DNA of 64,000 bases from JACRCT01 sp049841135 (GTDB taxonomy: Bacteria > Myxococcota > Myxococcia > Myxococcales > UBA5297), in contig JASGHK010000001.1 in NCBI GenBank assembly GCA_049841135.1, positions 1-64,000 of the forward strand. Direction: 5' to 3'. The notes below the pieces were generated by a model. The model did not search any database, was not told where the DNA came from, and was given only the letters and a program-made list of their open reading frames with translations. The first letter of the stretch is position 1. Each line of letters begins with the position of its first letter. A program made the position numbers and the translations under genes. Positions 7,961-17,269 of this stretch are shown here, one piece after another.

Positions 7961-10384
7961 ATGGGCGTCGGCTCCACCTACGGGAAGTTCTTCCTGCTCA
8001 AGAAGCTCGCCGCCGGCGGGATGGGGGAGATCTTCCTCGCCCGCCAGCAGGGACCGGCGGGCTTCGAGAAGGTGGTGGTGATCAAGCGGATCCTCAGCCA
8101 CCTCACCGACAGCCCCGAATACCTCGAGTCCTTCCTCCAGGAAGCGCGCCTGCAGGCGCGCATGAACCACAGCGCCGTCGTGCAGATCTTCGACCTGGGC
8201 CAGGCCGAGGAGGACGGCTCGTTCTACCTCGCCATGGAGTACGTGCACGGCAAGAGCCTGCACGAGCTCATCCAGCGGCTGAGGTCGCGCAACGAGCCGC
8301 TGCCGCCGGCGCTGGCCTCGACGATCATCGAGCGCGTCGCCGAGGGGCTCAGCTACGCCCACAACCTGTCGGACAACGCGGGGAGCTGCCTCAACATCAT
8401 CCACCGCGACATCTCCCCGCACAACGTGCTGGTCAGCTACACGGGCGACGTCAAGCTCATCGACTTCGGCATCGCCAAGAGCGAGATCAACACCCACAAG
8501 ACCGAGGCGGGGACCATCAAGGGCAAGTTCTTCTACATGTCGCCCGAGCAGTCGGCGGCCCAGAAGATCGACAAGCGCTCGGACATCTTCTCGCTGGGAA
8601 TCGTGGCCTACGAGGCGCTCACCGGCGAGAACCCGTTCTGGCGCGCCAACGTCGTCCAGGCGCTGGAGGCCATCCAGAAGCAGGACCCGGCGCCGCTCTC
8701 GTACGAGCGCCCGGAGTTGGCCGCCTTCGACCGGATCATCGGCAAGGCGCTCGCCAAGGACCCCGACGAGCGCTACGAGGACGCCACCGACTTCAAGGAC
8801 GCGCTCACCGCCGCGCGGGTCTCGCTCGGGCCACCCGCCGAGAAGCTCGGGCCGCTCCTGCAGCGCGTCTTCAAGGACAAGGTCGAGCAGGAGAACCGGC
8901 TCCTCGTCGACACCGACTCGGCGAGCTTGCCGCTCAAGCAGCAGAGCAGCAGCAAGATCCGGCTCGAGGCAGGCAAGAAGCCTGGCTCCGAGTCCAAGCC
9001 CAGGCCGAAGACCGGCGACCCGGAGGTCGACGCGCTCCAGCGCGAGCCGACACCGGTCGTCGAGCTGCCGCCGCGGAAGCTCATCGAGAGTGCGCAGACC
9101 AAGCTCGTCGCCCCCGCGAAGAAGCTCTCCGAAGACGAGGAGCCCGAGGGGCCTCAGCAACCGGCCGACGGCGACGCGGGAGAAGAGGAAGCGGACGAGG
9201 ATCCCCGCGCGACGCTGGTCGAGGGCGCCGCGGAGACGTTCATTCGCGAGCCGCTGCCCACTCCCGTGCCTGGCCGGACCCCTGCGCCCACCAAGGCCAA
9301 GACCAAGGCCAGGCCTTCCGACGAGCTCGAGGTCGAGCAGCCCGAGCGCCCCACGCTGGAGATGGACGCCAAGGCCGACGAAGAGGACGCGGCCGCCGTC
9401 GCCAAGATGAAGGGGGGAAAGGGTCCGCTCTACCTGGCCGTGGGCGTGGCAGCGCTGGTCCTGGTGGGCGCCGTCTACGGGTTGATGCCGGGAGGTGGCT
9501 CCGGCCCGATCGAGATGGCGCAGCCGCTCAAGCCCGATCCGGAGCAGCCGCTGAAACCGCCGCCGACCGAGGACCGGGCGGAGGCGGTGGAGGAAGCCAA
9601 GGCCGCAGAGGACGCCAAGAAGACAGCCGAGGCCAAGAAGGCGGAGGAGGCGAAGGCCGCTGCCGACGCCAAGAAGGCAGCCGAGGAGAAGAAGGCCGAG
9701 GAAGCCAAGGCCGCGGCCGACGCCAAGAAGGCAGCCGAGGAGAAGAAGGCCGAGGAAGCCAAGGCCGCCGCGGAAGCCAAGAAGGCGGCCGACGCGAAGA
9801 AGGCGGAGGAAGCCAGGGCCGCCGCCGAAGCCAAGAAGGCGGCCGACGCGAAGAAGGCGGAGGAAGCCAAGGCCGCCGCGGAAGCCAAGAAGGCGGCCGA
9901 CGCGAAGAAGGCGGAGGAGGCCAAGGCCGCCGCGGAAGCCAAGAAGGCGGCCGACGCGAAGAAGGCGGAGGAGGCCAAGGCCGCCGCGGAAGCCAAGAAG
10001 GCGGCCGACGCGAAGAAGGCGGAGGAGGCCAAGGCCAGGGTCGCCTCGGCCGGCGCGGCGCTGGGCACGCTCTCCATCCGCATGGCGTCTCCAGCCACGC
10101 TCAAGCTCAACGGCAAGCCGGTGGACGGCGCCCAGGTCGTGCTCCCCAGCGCCAAGGGCACCCTCGACGTCTCCGCCGACGGTCTTCCGCTCAAGATCAG
10201 CGTGACCTATTCGGCGGGCGGGGCGCAGCTCAACAGCGACCCCTGGGCCATCGCCTACGTCAACGGGATCTCCAAGGGGAAGACGCCCTTGAGCCTGCCC
10301 TTCGACGCCGAGCCGCGCCGGATTCGAGCGAAGCGCCCCGGGCTCGACCAGCCGGTCACCTTGATGTGGAAGTTCTCGAAATGA
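7961..10384 (+). CDS. Membrane-anchored Ser/Thr protein kinase with Lys/Ala repeat linker
   Basis: About 807 residues. The N-terminal kinase domain (residues ~8-275) has the glycine loop (GGMGEIF, 19-25), ATP Lys42, catalytic HRDISPHN (Asp150, Asn155) and Mg-binding DFG (Asp168), so it should be active. An acidic/proline-rich linker follows, then one transmembrane helix at ~490-510, and outside the cell a long Lys/Ala/Glu helix built from 18-residue repeats. A C-terminal beta domain (~700-807), with 'KLNGKPVDG' and 'VNGISKGKTPL' segments like PEGA domains, closes it. An upstream ATG at 7934 is equally possible. The stop overlaps the start of the FHA gene, which probably encodes a phosphothreonine-binding partner. 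Confidence 0.92.
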   Translation: MGVGSTYGKFFLLKKLAAGGMGEIFLARQQGPAGFEKVVVIKRILSHLTDSPEYLESFLQEARLQARMNHSAVVQIFDLGQAEEDGSFYLAMEYVHGKSLHELIQRLRSRNEPLPPALASTIIERVAEGLSYAHNLSDNAGSCLNIIHRDISPHNVLVSYTGDVKLIDFGIAKSEINTHKTEAGTIKGKFFYMSPEQSAAQKIDKRSDIFSLGIVAYEALTGENPFWRANVVQALEAIQKQDPAPLSYERPELAAFDRIIGKALAKDPDERYEDATDFKDALTAARVSLGPPAEKLGPLLQRVFKDKVEQENRLLVDTDSASLPLKQQSSSKIRLEAGKKPGSESKPRPKTGDPEVDALQREPTPVVELPPRKLIESAQTKLVAPAKKLSEDEEPEGPQQPADGDAGEEEADEDPRATLVEGAAETFIREPLPTPVPGRTPAPTKAKTKARPSDELEVEQPERPTLEMDAKADEEDAAAVAKMKGGKGPLYLAVGVAALVLVGAVYGLMPGGGSGPIEMAQPLKPDPEQPLKPPPTEDRAEAVEEAKAAEDAKKTAEAKKAEEAKAAADAKKAAEEKKAEEAKAAADAKKAAEEKKAEEAKAAAEAKKAADAKKAEEARAAAEAKKAADAKKAEEAKAAAEAKKAADAKKAEEAKAAAEAKKAADAKKAEEAKAAAEAKKAADAKKAEEAKARVASAGAALGTLSIRMASPATLKLNGKPVDGAQVVLPSAKGTLDVSADGLPLKISVTYSAGGAQLNSDPWAIAYVNGISKGKTPLSLPFDAEPRRIRAKRPGLDQPVTLMWKFSK
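9635..10035 (+). repeat. 54-bp tandem repeat coding for a Lys/Ala/Glu helix in the kinase
   Basis: Repeats of an 18-residue unit (KKAEEAKAAAEAKKAADA and variants), about seven copies; the last five are almost identical at the DNA level. TolA-like charged single helix predicted, likely to span periplasmic distance. Near-identity implies recent expansion, so copy number may vary between strains and assemblies. Confidence 0.85.
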
Positions 10385-10710
10385 CGCCCGCCGCCGCCAA
10401 GAAGGCCTTCAAGCCAGGCGCCGCCGGCAGGCTCGTCCTGGAGACTGCCGACCGCCAGGACGGCACAGTCTTCCCCATCATTCTCAAGCACACCCTCGTC
10501 GGCCGCATCGACAGCGCCCAGCTCGTCCTCGACGACCTATCGGTCTCGCGCCTGCACGCCCGCCTGGACGTCGAGCCCTCGGGCGTCTTCATCGTCGACC
10601 TCGACTCGCGCGAGGGCACCTGGGTCAACGGCATCGCCGTCCGGCGCGCTCGCCTGAGCGACGGCGACCACCTCGCTTTCGGAGACGCGCTCGTCCGGTA
10701 CGAGGTGTGA
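10381..10710 (+). CDS. FHA-domain protein
   Basis: A 109-residue single-domain forkhead-associated protein. The phosphothreonine-binding residues are visible: GRxxxxxxxL (VGRIDSAQLVL), SxxH (VSRLHARL) and the NG turn (TWVNGIAV). ATG at 10381 overlaps the kinase stop (ATGA), so both are made from one message. The likely role is to bind the autophosphorylated kinase or its substrates in the cytoplasm. No additional effector domain is attached. Confidence 0.9.
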   Translation: MTPAAAKKAFKPGAAGRLVLETADRQDGTVFPIILKHTLVGRIDSAQLVLDDLSVSRLHARLDVEPSGVFIVDLDSREGTWVNGIAVRRARLSDGDHLAFGDALVRYEV

Positions 10711-10750
10711 GGCGTGGGCGGGTTCGCTCCACCTGCCCTACCTTGGCTGT

Positions 10751-11317
10751 GTGGAATCGTCCCGCTGGGTTGATCTGTGGCAGCCCAAGTGGCCGCCCTG
10801 GGAAGTGGCGCTTCGCGCCGCGGCCGTCTATGCGTTCGTGCAGCTGCTGCTGCGGCTGGTGGGCCGCAAGGAGCTGGGCCGCTACGCGACGAGCGACATC
10901 GCGGTCCTGCTCCTCGTCACGGTCGCCGCGCGTGGGTCCATCGTCGGCTCCGACACCAGCCTGACGAGCGCCTTCGTGGGGCTGGCGACCATCGTCGGCC
11001 TCGACTGGCTGATCTCGTACCTGACGTTCCGCGTGCCGCGGGTCGCGGACATCATCGAAGGCCCCGTACGCCAGCTCGTCCGCGGCGGCGCCGTGCTGGA
11101 AAGCGAGCTGCGGCGCACCCGCCTCTCGCGCGAGCAGCTGGCGGCCTTCCTGCGGGAGAAGGGCCACCGCACGCTCGACGAGGTCCGCGACGCGTACCTG
11201 GAGCGCTCCGGCCGGGTCTCGTTCATCCTCTTCGAGCCGAGCGGGCGAGCGGGAGAAGGTGCCGGGCAAGGGGAGGTCGTCGGGGGCAAGGGGAGCGGCC
11301 AGCGGGCCGGGCGCTGA
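10751..11317 (+). CDS. DUF421 (YetF/YcaP-like) membrane protein
   Basis: A 188-residue inner-membrane protein starting at GTG 10751. Three hydrophobic helices occupy the first ~90 residues, including the family signature LLLRLVGRKELGRYATSDIAV with the conserved GRKELG. A cytoplasmic alpha/beta domain follows (VLESELRRTRLSREQLAAFLREKG), typical of the DUF421 C-terminal part. Members are often stress- or sporulation-linked but have no established reaction. The Gly/Lys-rich tail after residue ~165 is unusual and may be extended by read-through into non-homologous sequence. Confidence 0.85.
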   Translation: MESSRWVDLWQPKWPPWEVALRAAAVYAFVQLLLRLVGRKELGRYATSDIAVLLLVTVAARGSIVGSDTSLTSAFVGLATIVGLDWLISYLTFRVPRVADIIEGPVRQLVRGGAVLESELRRTRLSREQLAAFLREKGHRTLDEVRDAYLERSGRVSFILFEPSGRAGEGAGQGEVVGGKGSGQRAGR

Positions 11318-11403
11318 ATGGAAGAGACCACGCGCGCCACCGGTTCGAGCCTCCGCAAACCAGACCCGGGCGGCCTCGGCCGCGCCCCTCAGGAGCCATC
11401 GAC

Positions 11404-11884
11404 GTGATTCTCTCCCTGGCCGCCGCCGCAGCAGCCGCCCTCGCAGTCTCTGCCGCCCCAGCGCCCGTCGGCGACCTGCCGCGCATCGCCCACGGCGTCG
11501 AGCTGGGCACCGGGGTGGCGGCCGCGCTCGCGCCTCGCCCGGAGGAGGAGGAGAAGGGGCCTCGCTCGCGCCTGGGCGTGGAGGCTCCTCGGCGGGTCCA
11601 CCATGGCGGGCGGCACGGGCAGCCCCTGGGTCCGGCCCAACTCCTACGACAAGAAGTCCGACGACCAGGCGATGAAGGAGCTCAAGGCCGCGGAGAAGAA
11701 GGACCGGACCTGGCAGAAGGTCCTCATCGGCGTGGGAGTCTTCGCCGCGGCGAGCGCGGTGGCCATGGTCGCCACCGGCGGCGCCGGCAACTCCGTCTCG
11801 AGCCAGGGGAAGGCGCTGCAGGAGAGCGGGGCGGGCCCGCGCGGCGGGGGCGCGGCGTTCGTGTGGAAGGTCGGCTTCCGCTAG
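11404..11884 (+). CDS. Small exported/membrane protein, one frameshift
   Basis: Unknown function, ~159 residues after repair. GTG 11404 opens a signal sequence (Ala-rich, residues 1-22), then an acidic stretch (EEEEKGPRSRLGV). The frame then moves by +1 at 11582-11588. The observed GAGGCTC becomes GAGCTC when one G is removed, giving VELLGGSTMAGG and one continuous reading frame. The C-terminal half has a charged helix, a hydrophobic helix (VLIGVGVFAAASAVAMVA) and a Gly-rich end. This resembles a small secreted or outer-envelope protein. No family recognised. Confidence 0.6.
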
Positions 11885-11939
11885 CCGGCTGCTCGACTCC
11901 GCCCCTCGTTCCTCGAGGCCACGCTCGGGGTGAGGGACG

Positions 11940-13058
11940 TCAGCGGCTCGAGAGCAGGTCGGCGATGGCCAGCAGCGTCGCCATGTCGTCCGCCCCGGCC
12001 GCCAGGTCGGGCACGGCGATCGCCGCGGCGCCCGGCCCGGCCTTCGAGGAGAGCGCCGCGAGCAGCGTCTCGTCGCGCTCGGCCGCCGACTGCTCGTCGC
12101 GCGCCAGCGCCTGCAGCTTCTGGAGGCCGCGCAGCGCCTCGGGGCTCTTCTCCTCGAGCATCGCCTCCTCGGGGAGGAGGCGGCCGCTGCCGGCCCGGGT
12201 GCGGTTGAGCACGAACCCGCGGAAGGGCAGCTCCAGCGCGCGCGTCTTGTCGCGGAAGAAGAGCACCTCGTCCACCGCCGCCGGCGCCGGGGAGCAGACG
12301 AGCAGGAACGCCGACTCCGCTCCGCCGAGGATGGCCCGCATCCGCGAGACGTCGAGGTTGAGCATCCCGAACAGCCCGGAGAAGGCGGTGAGGAACGCGG
12401 TGAACTCGCCGGCGAAGTCGGCGCCGAAGGTGGCCGAGAGGATCTTCTCGATGATCTTCGAGGCCGCCCGCGTGAGTAGCCCGCCCGCCTTGGGCAGGAA
12501 GGCCTTGAAGACCTTCATGTCCAAGAGCCGCGCGAGCCGCCCGGGCGCCTCCAGGAAGTCCAGCGCGTTGCGCGAGGGCGGGGTGTCGAGCACCACCAGG
12601 TCGTAGCGGCCGGTCTCCATCAGCCGGTGCAGCGCCTCCATCGCGGTGTACTCGTGCATCCCCGCGACCATGGTGCTCACCTGCTGGTAGATGCGGTTGT
12701 CGATGAGCCGCTGCGCCTCCGCCGGGTCGGGGATGAGCCGGCGCACGGCGTCGTCGGCGACGACCTTCGGGTTGAGCAGCCAGGCGTCGAGCGCGCCCGG
12801 CGCCGCGATGCCCGCGGCCGTCGCGCGGTCGGCGGGGAGGGCCACCGGCGCCGGCGGGTTCTGCGAGACGCCCAGGGTCTCCGCCAGCCGCCGCGAGGGA
12901 TTGATGGTGAGGACCAGCACCCGCCGGCCGGCGCGGGCCGCCGCCAGCGAGAGCGCGGCGGCGGTCGTGGTCTTGCCCACCCCGCCCGCGCCGCAGCAGA
13001 CGATGATCCGCTTCTCGCGCAGGAGCGCGCCGACGTGCTCTCCGGTGAGGGCGCTCAT
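11940..13058 (-). CDS. ArsA/GET3-family ATPase (second of a pair)
   Basis: A 372-residue SIMIBI-class ATPase. The N terminus has the deviant Walker A GAGGVGKTTTAAA (~residues 23-35), a switch-like DTPPS and an A-loop region. Hydrophobic insertions (FGADFAGEFTAFLTAFSGLFGMLNL) resemble the client-binding part of GET3/ArsA proteins. It lacks the CxxC zinc motif of eukaryotic GET3. ATG 13058 overlaps the upstream paralogue by ATGA. The pair probably forms a heterodimer that moves an unidentified client. Arsenite transport is unlikely because no arsB/arsD gene is nearby. Confidence 0.9.
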   Translation of the reverse strand: MSALTGEHVGALLREKRIIVCCGAGGVGKTTTAAALSLAAARAGRRVLVLTINPSRRLAETLGVSQNPPAPVALPADRATAAGIAAPGALDAWLLNPKVVADDAVRRLIPDPAEAQRLIDNRIYQQVSTMVAGMHEYTAMEALHRLMETGRYDLVVLDTPPSRNALDFLEAPGRLARLLDMKVFKAFLPKAGGLLTRAASKIIEKILSATFGADFAGEFTAFLTAFSGLFGMLNLDVSRMRAILGGAESAFLLVCSPAPAAVDEVLFFRDKTRALELPFRGFVLNRTRAGSGRLLPEEAMLEEKSPEALRGLQKLQALARDEQSAAERDETLLAALSSKAGPGAAAIAVPDLAAGADDMATLLAIADLLSSR

Positions 13059-14032
13059 GCCACGCCCACCGGCCGGGCGGGGGAGGCGACCGCGGCCGCC
13101 ACGGCCTCGAGGGGCAACGCGGCGGACGGGAAGGCCAGCCGCTCGAGCTCGACGCTCAGCGCCGGGACTCCGCTCGCGGTCTCGGGCAGCTCGACGATGG
13201 GCAGGCTCGTCGAGCGCCGCAGCCGCTCGCGCTCGCGCACGCTGACCGCGTGGCGGTGGAAGGCCTCCGCGCCCCACACCTCGTGCCGCGCGAGCACCGG
13301 CGCCAACGCGGCGCGCTCGCCGGGGGTGAAGGGGTCGGGGCGCAGGCGGTTGACGACCACGCCGGCGGCCGGCATCCCGGTGCGCTGAAGGCCCGCGAGC
13401 AGCTCCAGGCACTCGCTCACCGGCAGCGTCTCGGGGAGCGTGACCACCCAGGCTTCGCCCTTGGTGGGGTCGTTGAGGTAGCTCTGCCCCTCGCGGAGCG
13501 CCTCGGCGATGGGGCCGCGGGGGACCAGCTTGAGCAAGAGCTCGGGCAGGCCGGTCAGCGAGAGGGTGTGCCCGGTCGCCGGCATGTCGATGAGGATCAG
13601 CTCGTGCTCGAGGCCGCCGTCGGCGCGCCGGGCCCGGAGCAGCCGCAGCAGGTGGTAGAAGACGCCCATCTCGCGGAAGGACGGGCCGGCGTTGAGCATG
13701 CGCCGCAGCGCCTCGGAGCTCATCGCCGCCCTGGCCAGCGTCGCGGTGTGCAGCACGCTCGCCAGGAACATCTCCTGGCCGGTGCGCGGCAGCAGCGTCA
13801 CGCCGTGGATTCCGGGGGCGAGCGGCTCGGGGGAGGCGGGGAGGCCGTCGCGGCCGAAGAGGCGCGCCAGCGGGGAGTGGCCGTCGGTCTCGTCGCCGAC
13901 CTCGCTGACCAGGACGCGCCGGCCGCGGCGGGCCGCGAAGGAGGCCATGGCGGCGGTGACGGTCGACTTCCCGGCGCCCCCCTTGCCGGTGACCAGCACG
14001 CAGCGCTTGTGGAGCATTCCTTCGAGCGACAT
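13055..14032 (-). CDS. ArsA/GET3-family ATPase (first of a pair)
   Basis: A 325-residue ATPase of the same family as its downstream neighbour, with Walker A GKGGAGKSTVTAAM (~residues 16-29) and an IDMPATGHT switch motif (the D-x-P-x-x-x-H of ArsA). Cytoplasmic. It begins at ATG 14032, is transcribed first and overlaps the next gene by 4 bp. In this phylum such pairs are commonly adjacent; the function is not settled. Confidence 0.9.
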   Translation of the reverse strand: MSLEGMLHKRCVLVTGKGGAGKSTVTAAMASFAARRGRRVLVSEVGDETDGHSPLARLFGRDGLPASPEPLAPGIHGVTLLPRTGQEMFLASVLHTATLARAAMSSEALRRMLNAGPSFREMGVFYHLLRLLRARRADGGLEHELILIDMPATGHTLSLTGLPELLLKLVPRGPIAEALREGQSYLNDPTKGEAWVVTLPETLPVSECLELLAGLQRTGMPAAGVVVNRLRPDPFTPGERAALAPVLARHEVWGAEAFHRHAVSVRERERLRRSTSLPIVELPETASGVPALSVELERLAFPSAALPLEAVAAAVASPARPVGVA

Positions 14033-14098
14033 CGAAGCGGCCTCCCGGTGCGACGCGCAGGATAACCGCGGTGACCGACCGAAGCACGCCGCGATACC

Positions 14099-15458
14099 AT
14101 GGCCTCCATCATGCTCAGCGCCGCGCTGCTTGCCCTGACCCTCGCCGCTCCGCCCCCGGTCGCCAAGGCCGAGGAGCTGGCGGCCAAGAACGACGCCGAG
14201 GGCCTGTTCCTCCAGTTCGGCGCCATCAAGGCCGACGACTATTCGGGCGAGGAGAAAGCGCGGCTGGTCAGGGCGCTGACGTCGGGCGTCGAGGACTCGC
14301 GCAAGGACCCGGCCATCGCCGTCGGGCTCGCCGAGAAGGCGGTGCTCCTGGAGAAGACCGCGGAGTCGCTGACGCTCTTGGGCGAGGTGGAGGTGGACCT
14401 CAAGCAGCGCGCGGCGGCGGCGGGCCACTTCGACGAGGCGCTGGCGCTCAAGGCGGACCACGTCCCGGCGCTGATGGGCCGCGGCGACCTGGCGATGAAG
14501 GAGGACGACTTCGCGGTGGCGGTGGACCGCTACGAGCGGGCGCAGAAGGCGGGCGCGAAGAACGCCAAGGCGCCGCTCGACAAGGCGAGGAGGGGGCTGG
14601 AGGCCCAGAGCAAGGCGGTCGAGGACCTGAAGAAGACCGAGCAGGAGATCCAGGTCCGGGTCGCCGCCGCCGCCAGGAACGCCACGCGGGACTGGCTCAA
14701 GCAGAATCCAGTCCGACGACGAGGAGGCCTACCAGAAGCGGCGGCTGGCCCCGGACGGCGTGCGGCGGCAGGAGATGACCCACTTCGTCTTCACCTACTC
14801 GGCCGGCAACGCCAAGACGAGCGACATGTTCGCCTTCGAGAGCAAGGTCGAGAAGCTGCTCGACAAGACCTACGACTTCGTCTCGGACCAGCTGGGGTAC
14901 AAGCGGGCGGTGCGCACGAACGTGGTGCTGATGACGCGTGCGGAGTTCGCGCGCCGGCACGCCGGCAGCCCGCAGGCGCGCGCCGCCGGGTACTGGAACG
15001 GCCACGAGATCGTGATCAACGGCGGCAGCATGATCGACGAGCGGTTCGTGCAGGTGATGGTCCACGAGTTCACGCACGCGGTGGTGGCCGACCTCGCCGG
15101 CCACGGCAACCCGCCGCGCTGGTTCAACGAAGGGCTGGCCGAGAACATGAGGCTGTCGGCCATCGGGATGAAGGGGAAGATCTCCGAGCGCGAACGGGAC
15201 ACGCTCTTGTTCCTCAAGAAGAGCGGGCGGCTGCCGTCGGTCGCACAGCTCGACTCGACCTTCATCCAGCTCGGGCCCGGCTCGGAGGTCGCCTACTTTC
15301 TGGCTGCGCACGCCGCCGCGATCCTCGTGGAGCGGCGCGGCTACACGCGCTACGTCGACACGCTGCGAGAGATGAAGCGCTCGAACCCCGAGGAGGCGTT
15401 CGAGCGCAACTACATGAGGGTCGAGGAGCTCGACAAGCTGATCGCGGAGTCGCTGTAG
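14099..15458 (+). CDS. Secreted TPR protein with gluzincin-type metallopeptidase domain, one frameshift
   Basis: About 452 residues after repair. A signal peptide (1-22) is followed by TPR-like helices (~70-200) and a zinc peptidase domain with HEFTH (near nt 15065) and the downstream FNEGLAE glutamate, the layout of the peptidase-MA group. The frame changes by +1 at 14703-14707. Observed GAATC becomes GATC when one A is removed, giving ...KQIQSDDEEAYQKRR. It probably acts in the periplasm or outside the cell on an unknown protein. Divergent from the ArsA pair with a ~65-bp gap. Confidence 0.85.
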
Positions 15459-15479
15459 CCCGGCTGGGGCTGAGCACAC

Positions 15480-16274
15480 TTACGGATCCAGGGGCTGCGC
15501 CGCAGCGTCCCCTCCGAGTTGCCCGCACGGGCCGACTCGGACGGCCTTCTCGGACGACAACACTTTGAAGTCGGTCCCGTCGAATCGCAGCGTCATTCTG
15601 TCGACGACTTCCCTTCGTCCAGGCCTACCGGGCTCACAGAATGGGTAGCGCGGGAAGTCGGCGACGATCGTCTTCTGTCCCTTGCGCTCCGAGACGGAGA
15701 GATCCATCGAGCCTCGACCGTCGACCTGCCTGAAGAACCGAACGACTCCATTTCTCGTCCTCTTGTGTAGCTCGATGCAGGACGAGTTCGACGAGCAGCG
15801 GTCGCCCGTCTCATTTCCCAAGACTTCGATGGCGCCATCGCCATCGAGGTCGCCGACGTACACAGTCCTGAACCTGCCGGCGATTGCTGGAAATGAGGCC
15901 GTCAGTGTCTCCAGGTCGCCCCCGCTGGCGTCGACAGCCTCGAACAAGAAGTTTGAATCAATGAGGGAGGGCGCAGTCCGAGCGTCGAACGTCCCATGCC
16001 TCGCACCAAACCTGGGGTTTCGCCTTCCGAGGCGTCGCACTTCCTCGTTGAGCCGCTCCGACTCCAACTGCGCCTGTTCGGAACGCGCTGCGACTGACTC
16101 GGAATCACCGATTCGGCGGACCGCTGCGTCGGCACCAGCTTCGTTGAGCCGCCCCGAGTCAGGCCTGGCGGCCCCGTCTGTCGCGGCATTCGCCAAGTGG
16201 GAGGGCACGCTGCTAGAGGTGCAGCCAGGCACGCTACAGGTCGCGAGTAGCGTCAGTAGGAGTTGCGGCTTCAC
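15480..16274 (-). CDS. Secreted lipoprotein with an FG-GAP-like segment
   Basis: A 264-residue protein starting at GTG 16274. The N-terminal hydrophobic stretch ends in a lipobox-like SVPGC (Cys18). The middle carries a YVGDLDGDGAIEV segment like one FG-GAP/integrin calcium loop, and several Cys follow. Codon usage is less GC-biased than the neighbours, a hint of horizontal origin. Function unknown. It is convergent with the TPR-peptidase gene and lies 17 bp after the aldo/keto reductase stop on the same strand. Confidence 0.65.
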   Translation of the reverse strand: MKPQLLLTLLATCSVPGCTSSSVPSHLANAATDGAARPDSGRLNEAGADAAVRRIGDSESVAARSEQAQLESERLNEEVRRLGRRNPRFGARHGTFDARTAPSLIDSNFLFEAVDASGGDLETLTASFPAIAGRFRTVYVGDLDGDGAIEVLGNETGDRCSSNSSCIELHKRTRNGVVRFFRQVDGRGSMDLSVSERKGQKTIVADFPRYPFCEPGRPGRREVVDRMTLRFDGTDFKVLSSEKAVRVGPCGQLGGDAAAQPLDP

Positions 16275-16290
16275 GCGACCTCCTCCCGGC

Positions 16291-17089
16291 CTACCCGTGT
16301 ACGTGCGCGCCGATCTTCCTCATCCGCGCCAGCGCGTCCGGTGAGAGCGGCCCCTCGTCCAGCGCCGCCAGCGCCTCGTCCATCTGCGCCGCGTCCTTCG
16401 GCCCGGTCATGCAGACGTTGAAGTCCGGGTTGGAGAGCACGAACCGGTACAGGTCGCGCCCGCGCGGGGCGAGCTCGCCCTGCGGCATCTTCCCCGGGTC
16501 GAGCAGCTTGCCCCACGCCGTCGCCGTGTACGCGACCGTGCCGGGACGGTTCTCCTTGGGCAGCGCCGGGAAGATGTCCTTCTCGGCTCCGGGATGGGCC
16601 GCGTTGTAGCGGATGTGGAAGATGCCCAACCGCGGGTCCTTGGCGAAGTCCACGAACGCGGGCCGGTGGTGCCCGGAGAATCGCCAGGTGGCGGACCAGG
16701 CCCTTCTCCTTGAGCTGCATCGCCTTCTCCATGATCCGCTCGGCGGGCGCGCCGCCGTACCAGCCGAGAAGCAGCACGTCGGCGTGGTCGGTGCCCATCA
16801 GCTTCAGGCCCTTGGCGAACGTGTAGTCCATGAAGAGGGCGGAGCGGGAGTAGCTCTGCAGCACCAGCACGAGCTTGTCGCGCTGGCCTGCCTGCACCAG
16901 CTCGCGGAAGGCCTGGGTCATCCCCGGCTTGCGCATGGAGCCGTGGTACCAGTAGTTCACGCCGCGCTCGAATGCCCGGTGCAGCGAGCGGGCATCGACG
17001 CCGTAGCCGCCGGAGACCGCGAGCGGGCAGACGGAGAGGCCGGTCCTGCCGAGAGTCACTTGGGAGGGGAAGGGTGCCATGCGCGGCAT
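16291..17089 (-). CDS. Aldo/keto reductase family protein, one frameshift
   Basis: About 265 residues after repair. ATG 17089 has GGGAGG five bases upstream. LGRTGLSVCPLAVSG is the typical N-terminal strand, FERGVNYWYHGSM holds the position of the catalytic Asp/Tyr region, and LVLVLQSYSR and HADVLLLGWYG are later strands. The C-terminal half (GIFHIRYNAAHPGAE...) is in another frame; removing one base at 16678-16682 (GAATC to GATC on the plus strand) gives ...LAISGHHRPAF. The usual catalytic DxxxxYG is modified (Asn-Tyr-Trp-Tyr), so reductase activity is uncertain. NADPH-dependent oxidoreductase by family. Confidence 0.8.
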
Positions 17090-17269
17090 TCTAACCTCCC
17101 GCTTGCGCGCTGCACCCCATTCTCCCCCAGAGATTCCTGCGCGAAGTCCAGAGGTTGAACGTCCAGGCGGAGTCGAGACCAAGAATCTGCGCGACCTCGG
17201 CCGGGCGGGACCATCAAGGTCACGGACCCAGGTTCCGTTGGTATCCTGCGGACCTCACCGGGAGGCCTC

